Below, in pieces: positions 21,624 through 33,763 of a DNA stretch of 64,000 nucleotides. The position numbers were made by a program, and so were the translations under genes. The notes under the pieces are model-generated. The model had not been told where the DNA came from, did not search any database, and was given only the letters and a program-made list of their open reading frames with translations. The DNA is from Dugong dugon (Eukaryota > Chordata > Mammalia > Sirenia > Dugongidae). The DNA lies in NCBI GenBank assembly GCA_030035585.1, contig CM057467.1, positions 68,188,941-68,252,940 on the forward strand, read 5' to 3'. The stretch's first letter is position 1. Every line of letters begins with the position of its first letter.

Positions 21624-24066
21624 GTATGTAAGGCACTGCCTTCCTCACAGTTCCTAATACCGTCCCTTTGTCATCCTATGGACCCAGCTGGCATTACCCG
21701 CTGGACCCAGAGAAGTGGGGCAGGACAAAGCCTTACCTGCCAGACTCTGGGACATTTCACTTCCCACTTCAGAGGCTAAACCAAAAGCGTGGGCTCTGGG
21801 GAGGCAGGTACTGCTTCCCACAGGACACTGCAATGAAAACCAAGTTACTCTTGGGACAGGGAGATGTCCTTGCCATTTAGATGATGTGACAGCAGCCAGA
21901 AATTAGACTCCCTGGAAGCCACTGAACCTTCTTTTTTTTTTTTTTCTTTTTTTTTGTTAGCACCAAACTGATTAGAATTAGTTATATGAATCTTTTCCTA
22001 AGGACAGGGGTAGCATAAAGGACAAGACCCCGTGGAAGTGTTATCATATTTGGCCTTGTTACTTAACATTTGTTAACTGTGGTAAGCCCTACTGAGATTA
22101 GGCCCATGGGCTAAAATCGGGCCACGCCTCTCTGATCCTAAGATGCTGCAGAGCAGCTGCATCAGCCTTTTATTTCTTTCCCATCCTGACCATGAGTGAT
22201 TGGAGCACAGCCATACCTATAGCTCAGGGAAGGGCCTGACATGTTGGATTTTCTCTGTCCCTAAGCCAGGTCTCATTAGAACCAGAGCACTGTCATGGGG
22301 CTGGGGTTATGGAAAAACTGTGTTTTAGAGATAGGGGAACTCTACTATTCCTTTCAGGAGAAATTGCACCAAGTTCCTCACAACTATTTTAGGGACTGGG
22401 ATCCGAAGTCTCCTCATTGGAGGTCCGTGTGAGCAGAGCAGGCCCTTGAGCTGGAAAGCCTTCCTCCAAAGTGGGCAGGGGAAAAGGAGACTTGGGCTTC
22501 TGCTATTTGCCAAGTATAACAGTTCTGCGAGGTGTTTATTATCAGGGCTTTGAATCCCTGCTGATAATTTGAATTTCTAACAAGTTCCCAGGTGATGCTA
22601 ATGCTGCTGGTTAGGAACCAATTCTGAGAACCAGTAGTAGAGCAGTAGTTCTCAAAATTTATTATACATAAGAATCATCTGGGGATCTTGTTAAACTGTA
22701 GATTCTGATTCAGTATATCTGGGGGGTGGAAATGCAAATTCTCAGCAGGGGTTTAAACCAAAATGAACCGGTTCAAAGCCCTATTTATTATTATCCCCTT
22801 TGATAAATGAGAAAAAGGAGGCCCAGAGAATTTAAAGAACCTTCCCAAGATTCAGCTTTCAGAATGGCAAACCCATATCCAAATACCAAGTTCACAGCTC
22901 TGCCTTGCCAAGGAATTGTCACCTGGCCCTGTGAGAGCCACTCTTCCTTAAGTGCCTCCTGAAAGAATCTCAACCTGTAGTGTACATGTGAATGGAGGGC
23001 AAGGCTTGCTGGCTGACCAACAGTCATCATGGCCCTAAAAAGAAGAGTGTTAGTATTCACCCATGTGCACAGGGACAAATGAGGGAGAGGTCTTTGTCCG
23101 TGAGAAGAATCAGAAGCTCACATGTTGCGGGCCCATAAGAAATCAGCTATCAGGTTCATTGAGACCTGGGCCACCAATGGAATATTCCCTACCTTTCTTC
23201 TCTCTCTTATAAGTTTGACTGGTACAGACATCTGTCGAAGTGGAAGGAACCCTTGAGTGTATTTGTTTCAGTCAGCTGCTCATATTATCTTTCCATCTCC
23301 TGTAATATGATGTCCTATATGTGGGCTAGGAGGTCAGCTCACCTTGTCAGAGAAGATGGGCAACTTTGGACAAGCCACTTAACCTCTCTGGGCCTCCATT
23401 TTCATGTCTTTCGAATAAGAGATCCCATTTTCTCTGCTTATTGGGGACAGCATGTGAGACAGTGAGTAGGCAAGGGGGGACTGAATGAAATTTTGAAAGA
23501 AAAATAAATATATTGATATATTTTCCCTTTGATATATTTCCTTACAGTCTTTTTTTCCCTAGTCCTAGTTCTCTGTGTCACCCACTCCCTTCTAATTATA
23601 GTATATCTCTAATTCTGTATCCTATTGTGAGTGGCTCTTGGTGGGCTACCCAAGCTTTAGTTAACTCTTTGTAGGGCAGTGTGTATGTAGACAGGCACAG
23701 AGAGTATTGATCATATGTATCTCTAGGTAACTGCCTCTGTACAGTGAAGAGAATCTACTCTTCCAATCCCTGTCTTAGTCCTTGTTGCAGCAGAATATCT
23801 CAACCTAGTCCTCTTCCCCCAAAGTCAGCGGTAGTGGTGCAGGTGAAACCATGCCTCTTCTGTGATATGTAGCTGCTTGTAAGTGAGCTCCCTGACAAGT
23901 AATAGCCAATATAAAATATAACAGTGTCATAGCTTCTAAGTCTTTATTTATTATAGTATTGTACAGTACCATTGCTGTCAAGTTTTCAGGCTGCTAATAA
24001 TGCTTCTAACCCCACTGCTAACACCTCATTCTTTCTTCTATTCCCTGCTCTCCTGTCTTCTGTCAG
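21624..24066 (+). other. Intron, 2.4 kb, phase 2, upstream of the microexon
   Basis: It holds a MER5A-like element at 22555-22755, MIR-like text around 22785-22880 and 23300-23420, and a T-rich run at 21931-21957. The last 60 nt before the microexon are rich in T and C ('attctttcttctattccctg'). No gene is seen. Confidence 0.75.
22555..22755. mobile_element. MER5A-like DNA transposon remnant (hAT type)
   Basis: It includes 'ctaacaagttcccaggtgat', 'gcagtagttctcaaaattta', 'agaatcatctggggatcttg' and 'gtagattctgattcagta', the known MER5A wording. It is non-autonomous and ancient. The 3' side continues into an extension shared with the copy at 41240. Confidence 0.65.
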
Positions 24067-24087
24067 AAATAAAGATTTCAGACACAG
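24067..24087 (+). CDS. TENM4: TENM4 21-nt microexon (propeller splice insert)
   Basis: The sequence TGTCAG|aaataaagatttcagacacag|gtaagc gives a good acceptor and donor. The 21 nt are 1 + 18 + 2 and insert seven residues (NKDFRHS, counting the split codons) after ILELR. Phase is 2-2, so skipping it keeps the frame: with the exon the junction reads R-NKDFRHS-HSP, without it S-HSP. Teneurins have an alternatively used 7-residue insert at this site between NHL blades. It affects homophilic recognition and adhesion in published work on the family. It is short enough to be missed by ORF-based annotation. Confidence 0.92.
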
Positions 24088-24982
24088 GTAAGCCAACCAG
24101 CGGAGAATTTCCCATCTCTCCCCTGCCTTGTTGCATGTCGTATGGTAAGCTGCACGTGTCAATTTCAGATGGGTCAATGGAAAATGGATCCTGTGTAATG
24201 GGAACTGATTTGGGGTAATCAGTTGCAAGGAAAGGAAGTTATTAATAATGGTGAAGGTGGGTGGCGAGAGCCTGAACTCCCTTTAATCTGTAACAAAGTG
24301 AGACAGTTACACTTTGGTAGTCTGCAGACATGACAGACTAAAATAATAGGCCAAAAAAAAAATTTTTTTTTAAGCCATAAGCCTTGGCATAGTGATTGAA
24401 CACTATAATCTCCTTGTCCTCAGAATAAATGAGGGCATCATCCTAACTGTGTGGAGTCCCTTTGATGCTCATGATGGGAAGTCCTGAGAACATCCCGCTC
24501 AGGCTAAAATCTAGAAGAGGACAAGTTCCAGATCTGCACTTCTCTGGGCATTCAGGTGCCTCAGCTTTGGTGGCTGGATGTCAGATGACCTCTTGTTTGC
24601 AACAAGGACAGAGAAGGAGAGGACGTTCCCACCTCAGGGACCACATGAAGAGAGCAATCCCTCAACAGGCGCTTTGTCACAGAGTAGCTCTGTCATGTAG
24701 GCTCACATTGACACTGCAGCAGGAAGGAATGGGCCTAGCCAGACACACAGAGGGAAATGTCAGCCTGTCGGTGTCACCTGTCATCTGACTCCTGCGTAAG
24801 AGTCACCTCAGAGTTCCCCAGCCTCACACACATTTAGGTGATATGAAAAGTAGCCACCACAGAGGCGGCTCTCGTTTAGATCAAGGTGACATATGGGGCA
24901 CATGCTAAGCAGGGATAAAAAAAAGTCTTGTGATGGTGGAAAGAGTCAAAGCCCAAATCCAATAATGATTATATCTATATCC

Positions 24983-25141
24983 AAAAAAAAAAAACCCATT
25001 GCCATCAAGTCGATTCCAACTCAAGTGACCCTATAGGACATAGAACTACCCCAAAGGGTGTCCAGGGAGCAGCTGGTGGATTCGAACTGCAGACTTTTTG
25101 GTTAGCAGCCAAACTCTTAACCACCGTACCACCAGGGCTCC
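24983..25141 (-). mobile_element. AfroSINE, short class, antisense (tandem pair, copy 1)
   Basis: The + strand reads an A12 run, 'cccattgccatcaagtcgat' and ends 'ccaccagggctcc'. It is followed 8 nt later by a second antisense copy. Confidence 0.9.
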
Positions 25142-25149
25142 TATATTAA

Positions 25150-25315
25150 ACCAAAAAAAAACCCAAACCCATTGCCATCAAGTTGATTCTGACACAAGCA
25201 ACCCTATAGGACAGAGTAGAACCACCCCATAGGGTTTCTAAGGAGCAACTGATGGATTCAAACTGCTGACCTTTTGGTTAGCAGCCATAGCTCTAACTAC
25301 TGCACCGCCAGGGCT
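25150..25315 (-). mobile_element. AfroSINE, short class, antisense (tandem pair, copy 2)
   Basis: The + strand reads 'aacccattgccatcaagttg' to 'gcaccgccagggct'. Its spacing from copy 1 suggests insertion into the A-rich target site of the other. Confidence 0.9.
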
Positions 25316-26963
25316 ATAATTAATGTAATAGTCACTTATATTATTTTCAGTTAATAATAATTAACATGTATAGAGCATTTTCCATGTAGCAGAGAGGGGG
25401 TTAACCAACTTCTATGAATTAAAACATTTCATTCCCAAAACCACCCTGTGATGTAGGTACCCATCATTGCATCCAATATACAGGTGAGAAGACTGAGGCT
25501 TCCCAATTGTGATGAACTTGAAAACATTACTTCCCCTCTCTAATCTTTAGTTTCTAATCTGAGGTTAATAAAATCTCCCTTGGAGAATTGTTGAAGGATT
25601 ACAGAGGATGTTTGTAAAGTGTCTAGAATGGTGCCAGTCACAGAAAGGAGCCCTAGGAATGGTACCTATAATAATATTATTTCCCAATGGGGGAAGTCAG
25701 GAATGGTATTATAGATGAGGTGATGCTCAAGCTGAGTCTCAGAAGGTGAGCAGGTGCTCCCAGGTGAATAGAGGCAGTAGGGCATTCTAGGCCCCTGAGC
25801 AGTGTGGGGAAGCAGAAGGAGCACAGACTTTGGTGTCATGCAGACCTGGGTTAGAATTCCATTCTGCAGTTTGCAGTCTGTGGCCTTGGTCAAGTCAGTT
25901 CACCTTTTTCAATCTCCGTTTTCTAAAATATATTTTTAAAGTACCCACCGTATATGCTAGCTTTGAGGAAAACCGGGTCATGTCTATAAAGTGCCAGCAC
26001 AGTATCTGGGACAGAATAGGCATCTATAAGTGGTAATGGATCATTCATATTAGTGGTGGTCATCTCTGCAGCTCTGTTCCGAGGACTGGTGGTGCTGTAG
26101 CCTGTGGAGGTCCAGGTGGGCATCATTGACACAGGTGCTGCTCCCATTGCTGGCTGGCATGAGGAAGCAATGAGTTGAAGAATGGGCAAGAGCTCTGCAA
26201 ATGGAGGAGTGCTGTTCAGATGTATACCTTAATTTCATTTGATCCTCATGGCAAACCTGTGAAGCAAAGCAGAGCAGGGACTTAGTCATTTGACAGATGA
26301 GGAACCTAAGACTTGAAAGGTTTGGATAACTTGCCCAAATAGGAAACCACATCTTCTAAGTATAAAGCTAGAGCTCTTTCTCCTAGTTAGATAACTGACT
26401 GCCAGATCTCAGATTTGCCTTTGGGCACAAAAGATGCAGCCACGGCTCTTGTAGACTCTCAGGGACAATCCTGACAATGCCACCCTCTTCTAAGAGACTC
26501 AACGGGAGTGACACTTCTCTGGAGCAGTGCAGAAAGACATGAGCTGGAAACTCAGGGCAAATTAAAGCAGACAGGGCCTCCCCCACACTCCCTTGGAGAC
26601 CCATTTTTCACCAGTGTGGATAGCGCCAGTTAATCGTGAGTGATGGGCAGAGAAATGGAATAATCGCCCCTGCCTCACAGTCGTCATCAGGAAAGCAGAA
26701 AGATCAAGGCTGCCCCAGCATTGCAGAGCAGGATCTTTTATTTCACCAGAATCAGTATCCTCTGTGAAGATTAAATCTGTACTGCCTTATAGGGTAACTC
26801 TCGGGGGACATTTCAAGACAAACAGAGCATATCGCCTTTTACTACCACCACCACACCCCAAAAGAGAAATAAAAGAAAAGCTAAGTAATATAGATGAAAG
26901 TCCTATTTAAAACTTGTTGAATGGAGATGCCGTCTATTTAAAATAAGTGCCTACTATGGGCTA

Positions 26964-27179
26964 AGAGTCCCTGGGTGACACAAATGGTTAAGTGCTCAAC
27001 TACCAACCAAAAGCTGACAGTTTGAACCTACCCAGAGGTGCCTCGGAAAAAAGGCCTAATGATCTGCTTCAGAAAAGTCATAGTCTTGAAAACCCTATGG
27101 AATGTAATTCTACTCTGAAACACGTGGGGTTGGTGTGAGTCAGAACTGACCTGATGTTGCCTGGGTTGATTTTGGTTTT
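26964..27179 (+). mobile_element. AfroSINE, long class, sense, perfect 12-bp duplication
   Basis: It runs from 'agagtccctgggtgacacaa' to a 'gattttggttttt' tail. The flanks TACTATGGGCTA at 26952-26963 and 27180-27191 are identical, which is a clean target-site duplication. Confidence 0.92.
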
Positions 27180-27184
27180 TACTA

Positions 27185-27650
27185 TGGGCTAGAAGGCACC
27201 AAAGCTAAACATTGGTAATACAGAGATGAATAAAATCCAGTCTCTTCCCCAAGTATTGGCAGCCTGGTTTGGGAGACAGACATAGAAATACATAGCCATA
27301 GCACTATTTAAGTGGCCTATAATCCAGATATGAACAGGTTGCTCTCAGAGCACAGGAAAGAAAGGTTGGAGAAGGTTTGCCAGAAAAGATACCATTAGAG
27401 CTGAGACCTGAAGAATAAGTAGAAGTTCATTAGGCTGAAAAGGGTAGGTGGCAAGGCATGCCACAGAGCAGGAATAGCGTGTACCCAGAGGCATGCAGGC
27501 GTGTTTGAGGGACCAGTTGTTCAGTTGTGCCATAGTATGGGGCGTCTGGGAGGAAACAGCTGGGAAGGGGCTGAGAACAAAGAGCGACACCAGAGCATGA
27601 GGGACCTTGTGTGCTGCTACGCTGGGAAGGCTGAGCTTATTCTGTAAGAT
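27185..27650 (+). repeat. L2-like LINE fragment
   Basis: The text 'gatgaataaaatccagtctc', 'ctgagacctgaagaataag' and 'gaatagcgtgtacccagagg' follows the L2 3' consensus order. It is split by the AfroSINE at its 5' side. Confidence 0.55.
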
Positions 27651-28539
27651 ATGGGGAGTCCTGGAAGGGAAAGCATAGAAATGCCATGTTGGTGTTTGGG
27701 CTAAATCAGGAGGAAGACTCTGGAGAAGACACAGGCTGCAGGCAGAGAGACCTGCCTTTTATTTGAGCAGGAGGTGACAGAGAGGAAGGTCAGTTGGAAA
27801 GTTGGAGATAATCATGGTGTTTAGTTGAAGTCGGTAGAGAAAATAAAGGAAGGACAGCCTTGGATCAGGAGGCCTGGCCCTGTTAGAAGCGGCCGGTCCC
27901 CAAGAATACTGTCCACAGAAAGGGATGCTTATGATGACGAGCACTCAGGGTAGCAGGATCAAGACCTCTAGACCTAGACACCGAAAAGATTACGGTGCCC
28001 TGAACTTCATGTGCAAATCAAAATAAAGATGCTGCCAATCTGTGAAATAAAATTTTGTTTTTCAAAAGGACTCAAAGATTACATGCCTGATAAAATGTAA
28101 AATGGCTTCTTTCTAGACTTTTTTAATTCTTTCACTTGCATTTTGGAGGAGCATGGGTACCTCTGCTGATGCTCTAAGAACTGCTTAGTCTGCCCCTTGA
28201 ATCCTCTAGTACTGTTTGGGCCCACTGTCCAGTGAAAATGGACACCACCAGGCCATGCAGCCTGAACTGAGAGAGATTCCTTTGAGTCAGAAGACTTCTC
28301 ATAGACTTGGAAGGGCCTGTCAACATTGAGATGCAGGTTGAGGGCCTAGTAGATGATCAGGCCATGCACAGGAACTGAAAATTAGCTTCCCAGGAGTGAT
28401 GAGTCCAACCCCAATGTGGCCTGGAGTTAGAATAAATTATAAATCAGTACCATATGATAGCAAAATTCACGTTTAGTAACAGCGGCCTAATTCTGTAGTC
28501 ACCTTCATGTGCAAACAGGTGCAATGACTGGTAATTAAA

Positions 28540-28730
28540 ATAATAATTATGATTACTGAGCACCTACGTTGTGTATATGATTTTATGTAATATTTCCAAT
28601 AGACCTGCAAGGTAGCTGTTAATATCCCCATTTTGCAGATGAGGAAAACTTGAGGCTCAGGAGGTCAGCTAACTCACCCACGTTTCACAGCTAGGAAATG
28701 ACAGAGCTAGACTTGGAACCCAGACCCATC
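28540..28730 (+). repeat. MIR-like SINE fragment
   Basis: It contains 'attttgcagatgaggaaaac', 'ttcacagctaggaaatgaca' and 'acttggaacccagaccc', standard MIR text. Limits approximate. Confidence 0.65.
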
Positions 28731-29508
28731 TGATCCCAGCACCTATGCATTTTCTCTACCCTGTGGCTAGAGATGGTGCCTTGGCTCCTTAAAGCCTCTG
28801 TACAGTCACAGTCTAACTTCTGTTTCTTAGTTAGCGTAACCTGGTCTTTTATGGCTGTCTTCCAGAAACAGAATCATCGTAAGCACCACCACTGCTCTGT
28901 TTTGTTTATTTTTCCTTGAGTGTTACTGCAAATTACAAACTAATCCTGCAATTCATTTATATCTGACTGCCGGAGGGAGACTTCTGGGCTCCTGATAAAT
29001 ATAACATGAGTATCAACAGGAGACAGTATTTACACTGACTGGTAGATCCAGCCAGGGTCTCATCAGTCCCAAGATAGGGCTGGGTTTGTACTGTAAACTC
29101 TTGAAGGTTTTTGTTGGTAGCGGTGTTTTGTTTTGTTTGTTTGTTTTAAATCAAACCGCTTCATGTTTCTGGCTTAAATTAACAGGTAACTCTCATTGAT
29201 AATCTTTTTAAGAAAACGCATATTGAGCATCTGACTTGGGCCTAGTGCTGTGAAGGGCATCTAAATCACAGGCAAGAGGTTGTTGCAGTAGTAGCTGGTG
29301 GAAGGAGAGTTAGGACAACTGCTGTGGTTAGAAAAATTGGGGAATTATCACCCCAGATAGAGATTTCATCCCATAGAACTTTTCTGCTTGGATTCTAAAG
29401 GACCAGGGATTCAGATTGTACCTGTTGTACCTGAGAGTTGTACCACCTTTAGCTACCTGTTAGAAAGGAACAAGGTGCTCACCAGATTGTCACGTCTTTG
29501 TTTTCCAG

Positions 29509-29741
29509 TCACAGTCCATCGCATAAATACTACCTGACCACAGACCCTATGAGCGGGGCCGTCTTCCTTTCAGACACCAACAGCCGGCGAGTTTTCAAAA
29601 TCAAGTCCACTGTGGTGGTGAAGGACCTTGTCAAGAACTCTGAGGTGGTCGCGGGGACAGGTGACCAGTGCCTCCCCTTCGATGACACTCGCTGCGGGGA
29701 TGGTGGGAAGGCCACGGAAGCTACACTTACCAACCCCAGGG
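29509..29741 (+). CDS. TENM4: TENM4 exon: NHL propeller, second blade
   Basis: The acceptor is TTTCCAG at 29502-29508 and the donor is AGGG|gtaaag. The exon is 233 nt: 1 nt, 77 codons and 1 nt. The peptide begins [16 protein letters not shown] and ends [12 protein letters not shown]. It holds a blade with [16 protein letters not shown] and the conserved [16 protein letters not shown] loop with two Cys. It directly follows the microexon insert. The terminal G joins the next exon's GC to make Gly (NPR-G-ITVDK). Confidence 0.95.
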
Positions 29742-29829
29742 GTAAAGCTTTGCTTTTTAAACACTATCGGTAACATTTATTGGGGTGTTTTCCACTTCCA
29801 AAAGAAATACACGTTCACCTTGTTGTAAA

Positions 29830-30225
29830 AAAAAAAAAAAAACTGGAAAATATAAAAAATACACAGAGCAAAGTTAAAATTTTCATATTTCCACCCTCCC
29901 AGAAATATCCCCAGTTAACGTTTCTTGCCTTTCTTCTTAGTTTTTTTTCTAAGTGTTTGTGTGTATATGATGTCCACCCCCTCAAAAACAGTGAAATCAC
30001 ATTAAACTATTTTATTAACCTGCTTTTATTTCTAAGCAATTTATCATAAACATTTCTCCATGTCATTAGTCTTCTATGTACCCATTTTTATTCCATCAAA
30101 TGGATGTTCCATTATTTATTCGTCAATCCCCTACTGCTGTACATTTACATTATCTCTCATATCGTTGTTATATAAAGCATTGTAATGTATCATCTTGGCA
30201 CATGTTCATATGCTATAGGATGGAT
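29830..30225 (-). mobile_element. Old L1 (L1M-type) 3' fragment, antisense
   Basis: The + strand has 'cagttaacgtttcttgcctt', 'cataaacatttctccatgtc' and 'attatttattcgtcaatccc', reverse L1M 3' text. Diverged; limits approximate. Confidence 0.6.
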
Positions 30226-30904
30226 TAAATAAATTTTGATCTTGAGTCCTTCAAAAGTTGGAGCTCCTCATACCCACAATCACAGTTTTTCATTCATTTA
30301 TTCAGCAAGTATTTACTGAGCTTGCAGAGCACTGTGGTTACACAGATAAGTTCATTGTAGCAAAATAAATAAGACATGAACATGACTCACCATGATGTGG
30401 GAGAGAGGGAGAAGTGCTCCCTGAGATGTAAGGAGAAAGAACTACACGTTGAAGTTCAGAGACAAGAGCGACCCCTTGTGGCTGAGCAGACCCTGGAAGG
30501 CTTTATCAAGGAGGCGCCATCATTAATCACAAACACCCATCAGTGGAACATTTCCTGTGTTGCAGGCTCTAAAGACACATAAAAGATCAGACTTCCAGCT
30601 AAACCCAGCAGGCAGGATTTGTGCTTAAAAGGCAGAGGACACTGAGTGGCCACTTGAGGAAACAATTGGGCAGAGTCTTGGACAGGGGGTGGGAGATCTG
30701 GGCTGCAACATGCTAGACCTGGAATTGGAGCCATTTAGAGTGTCTAAGCCTCGGAGCGCTCATCGATTAAAATGGGGGTACCTCCGAGGATTGTTGTGAG
30801 GGTCAAAATGAATGCATTTCATATGATATCCTATAAAAATATAATAAGTGGTTGTATTATTAAATGTGCCATATTTCAAGGCCTGGTTTCAAGTCAAAGC
30901 AGTA

Positions 30905-31100
30905 GACTTTAGTGCAAGCGGGCAGTCCTGTATTCAAATTCAGCCTTTGCTACCTAATAACTATGTGACTTTGGGCAAGTGGCTTAACCTCTCTGAGCCT
31001 CATTTTCCTCATCTATGAAATAAGGATATACTGCACAGTTGCAGTACAGATTAACTATTATCATGAATGTAGTACTAGGCATATGGTAATCATCCCGTAA
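30905..31100 (+). repeat. MIR-like SINE fragment
   Basis: It reads 'actatgtgactttgggcaag', 'cttaacctctctgagcctca' and 'ttttcctcatctatgaaata', which is a well-preserved MIR core. Limits approximate. Confidence 0.7.
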
Positions 31101-31564
31101 ATGGTGATTCCTACTATTATAGTATAGTACATTCTCCACCACATACCTAGAATGGTCAGGTGGTAACTCTGTGGGATAGATATTGTGATATCCATGGTTA
31201 CTCTTCCTCCTAATTATGATTTCCAATTACTGAGAGAGTAGCCTGGAGTGAAAAGAACATTTGTAATTAGGAACCCTGCATTATGGTTTTGCTCTGCCAC
31301 TCACTGGCTCTGGGACCTTCTTCTCTGGGCCTCAGTTTCCTCACTGGTAAGTGAGCAGGTTGGGCTAGATGATCCCCAAGGCTTCTTTTACATGCAACAT
31401 TTACTCTCTTATGATTAGAACAGTTGTTTGTTTTTTTTTTTGTTTTTGTTTTTTTTCTGAGATTCTTATTTCCTCTAGGGCTTTCTCAATTGTTCTACAC
31501 ATGTGTTCTCTGTTCTCTTTCCATCCCTCCCTGCCTTCCTACTCTCCCTCCCCTCCTCTCCACT

Positions 31565-31579
31565 TCTCTCTCTCTCTCT

Positions 31580-31617
<38 letters not shown>
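31565..31617. repeat. (TC)n(AC)n compound microsatellite
   Basis: A TC run is followed by an uninterrupted AC run of about 33 nt. The clean AC run suggests it is polymorphic. Confidence 0.92.
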
Positions 31618-31619
<2 letters not shown>

Positions 31620-32694
31620 TGTTGCAGCAGTGAAATTGCCCAAAAGCCTGTGATTAACCCAGATAGAAGTGACAAGGGTGCCACGATATGCAGACACTTT
31701 GCAGCAGGGAGGAGAAAAGATGCCCATCTATTTAGCACAACAAAAGGGGGATAATGAAGTAATTAATCAGGCGACAGATCACTTCTATTAGTCTGTGCAG
31801 CCAACTTTGTTAACAAGAAACCCGATTGTTCACGGAGCACTCATCAGTCCTAGCGGATGGAAGAGGAAGACAGGGCATCTCTAGGCAGACAAGAAAACTG
31901 CTATCTTGGTACTTAAAGAATGTAATTAATTTACATTCTAGGCTGAGACAGAAGAAAGGCTTCCCCAGCCTTGAGGCTGCCTGGCCCTCTGTTTGAAGTC
32001 ACTCTCCAGCACTGGACAGCCTAAGGAGAAGGGCAGAAGGAACAACTGCTGCTCTAGTGGGCTTCATCACTCAGAGGCCCTTGGGTATCTTAAGCCACCC
32101 TGCTGGCCAGTCAGAGACACGTGGGCCCAGGAGCAAGGGTCTTGAAACCCACAAAGTGCCAGTCACTTTGTCATAATAATCATTAGTAATCGCTGACGGC
32201 TAACTATTCCAAATCAGACTTTATTAGCCCTATTTTATTGACGAGTAAACTGAGACTTAAAAGTGAAGTCACTTGCCCAAGGTTATACAACTGGAAAGCT
32301 TTATAATTCAAGAGTCTTCACCTCTGTGAAGCCTTTTCTGATCCCTTCTTTCTTAGAAAACTGAACAGAACTGGCCAGAGCCTCTTTATGTCACTATGCA
32401 CCCTCTCAGGCTTCTGTCATTCCCTGGGGCACTCCACATGGTAGTCGCACCTGCCTGTGGGCTCCTCAAGGACACGTCTCATCTGTTTCTCAGCCCCAGC
32501 ACCCCTGAGCAGTTCAGTTTGGTAGGAGTGTGTCTAACTCTTGTGATTCTCATCCAGGGTGGAAATCAATACCACCCATGAGTGTTTCTAAAAACACCCC
32601 CTGAAGTAGTATTTTCAGGAGTAAGGTCAAGCAGGTATATTTAGAATATACTCTTTGGGTGATTATGATACAGACAACTAGTTAAGATGTACTG

Positions 32695-32865
32695 GTTTAA
32701 TAGAGTGGCTCTCAAACTTGGGTGTGTGCCATTATCACCTGAGGGGCTTATCAGAAATACAGATAGATACTCAGGCTCCACTTGAGATATCCTGAAGCAG
32801 CTATCTGGGGGGTATGTTTTAGCAAGCTCCCCAGGTGATTCTCACACACATCTGAGGGTGAAAAA
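32695..32865. mobile_element. MER5A-like DNA transposon remnant
   Basis: It reads 'gtggctctcaaacttgggtg', 'cagaaatacagatagatact' and 'ccccaggtgattctcacaca', MER5A wording in a diverged copy. Confidence 0.6.
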
Positions 32866-33608
32866 TACAGAATCAGAGGTATCCTTTCATTTGACAACTG
32901 AGAAGACAAGCATAGAGACACTCAGTGACTTGCCCAAGGTCACACAAGCTGATAAGGGAGAAAGTCAATGGGCTGGGACAGTCTAGGTGGGGAAGATGAT
33001 GTTGCTTGATAATTCTGATGCCCCTCTTTAACGTGCCTTTTAAAACATTAAACAATATTCTCTACACAAATCCATCACATTCTCTTTAGGCTCTATGCTT
33101 CTGTAATAACCAATAAAACTAAAATAATAAGAATAGAAAAATATGAAGGTCGATTATCTTGGAAGAAAAGTTAACTTGTTACCAAAAAGGGAAGCTGATT
33201 ATTATAATTACAAGGCTTCAGAAGTAGGTTAATTTACATCATTCACAGTGTTGATGTTGAAAAAGGTCCTTCTTAACCACTGCCAGAAGTTATAAATCCA
33301 GCTTTAGTGGACAGCTAGGGTGATGGTTAAAAATCTCCAGAGGAGGGAGCATGGTCGAAGGACCTAATGCCCTGGAGAATCCAAATACCTGGGTTCTAAC
33401 CCCTAGTTTGAACTAGTCACTCAAAGCTTCATCTTTAAAAGGGGAATGAATTTAACCAGTGCAGTCCTACTGACCCCACAAAGTTGTGGTGAGGGTCTAA
33501 TCAAATCATGGAAGGGGAGGTGCTTTGTCAACTCAGAAGACTCCATGAACATGGAGGCTGTTATCATTTCTGACACTAAATTCCCTGTTCTGGCTTCTCC
33601 TGTCCCAG

Positions 33609-33763
33609 GCATTACAGTGGACAAATTTGGGCTGATTTACTTCGTGGACGGCACCATGATCAGACGCATTGATCAGAATGGGATCATCTCCACCCTGCTG
33701 GGGTCCAACGATCTCACATCAGCCCGGCCCCTCAGCTGTGATTCTGTCATGGATATTTCTCAG
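33609..33763 (+). CDS. TENM4: TENM4 exon: NHL propeller, third blade
   Basis: The acceptor is GTCCCAG at 33602-33608 and the donor is TCTCAG|gtaagg. The exon is 155 nt: 2 nt plus 51 codons, ending in phase 0. The peptide begins [18 protein letters not shown] and ends [12 protein letters not shown]. It contains one blade ([15 protein letters not shown]) and the teneurin signature [19 protein letters not shown]. Confidence 0.95.

Larger units (their letters stand above)
24088..29508 (+). other. Intron, 5.4 kb, phase 2
   Basis: It holds two tandem antisense AfroSINEs (24983-25315), an AfroSINE with a clean duplication (26964-27179), L2-like text (27185-27650) and MIR-like copies (about 25360-25520, 26220-26390 and 28540-28730). 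A (TTTG)n-like run lies at 29125-29150. No gene is seen. Confidence 0.75.
29742..33608 (+). other. Intron, 3.9 kb, phase 1
   Basis: It holds an antisense L1M-like fragment (29830-30225), MIR-like copies (30905-31100, 31240-31380, 32170-32300 and 32880-32960), a (TC)n(AC)n tract (31565-31617), a MER5A-like element (32695-32865) and a repeat-free AT-rich stretch around 31740-31960. No gene is seen. Confidence 0.75.

Noticed and set aside
31565..31617. Short tandem array as a CRISPR-like repeat
   Set aside because: Simple TC/AC microsatellite with no spacers; mammalian genome context.
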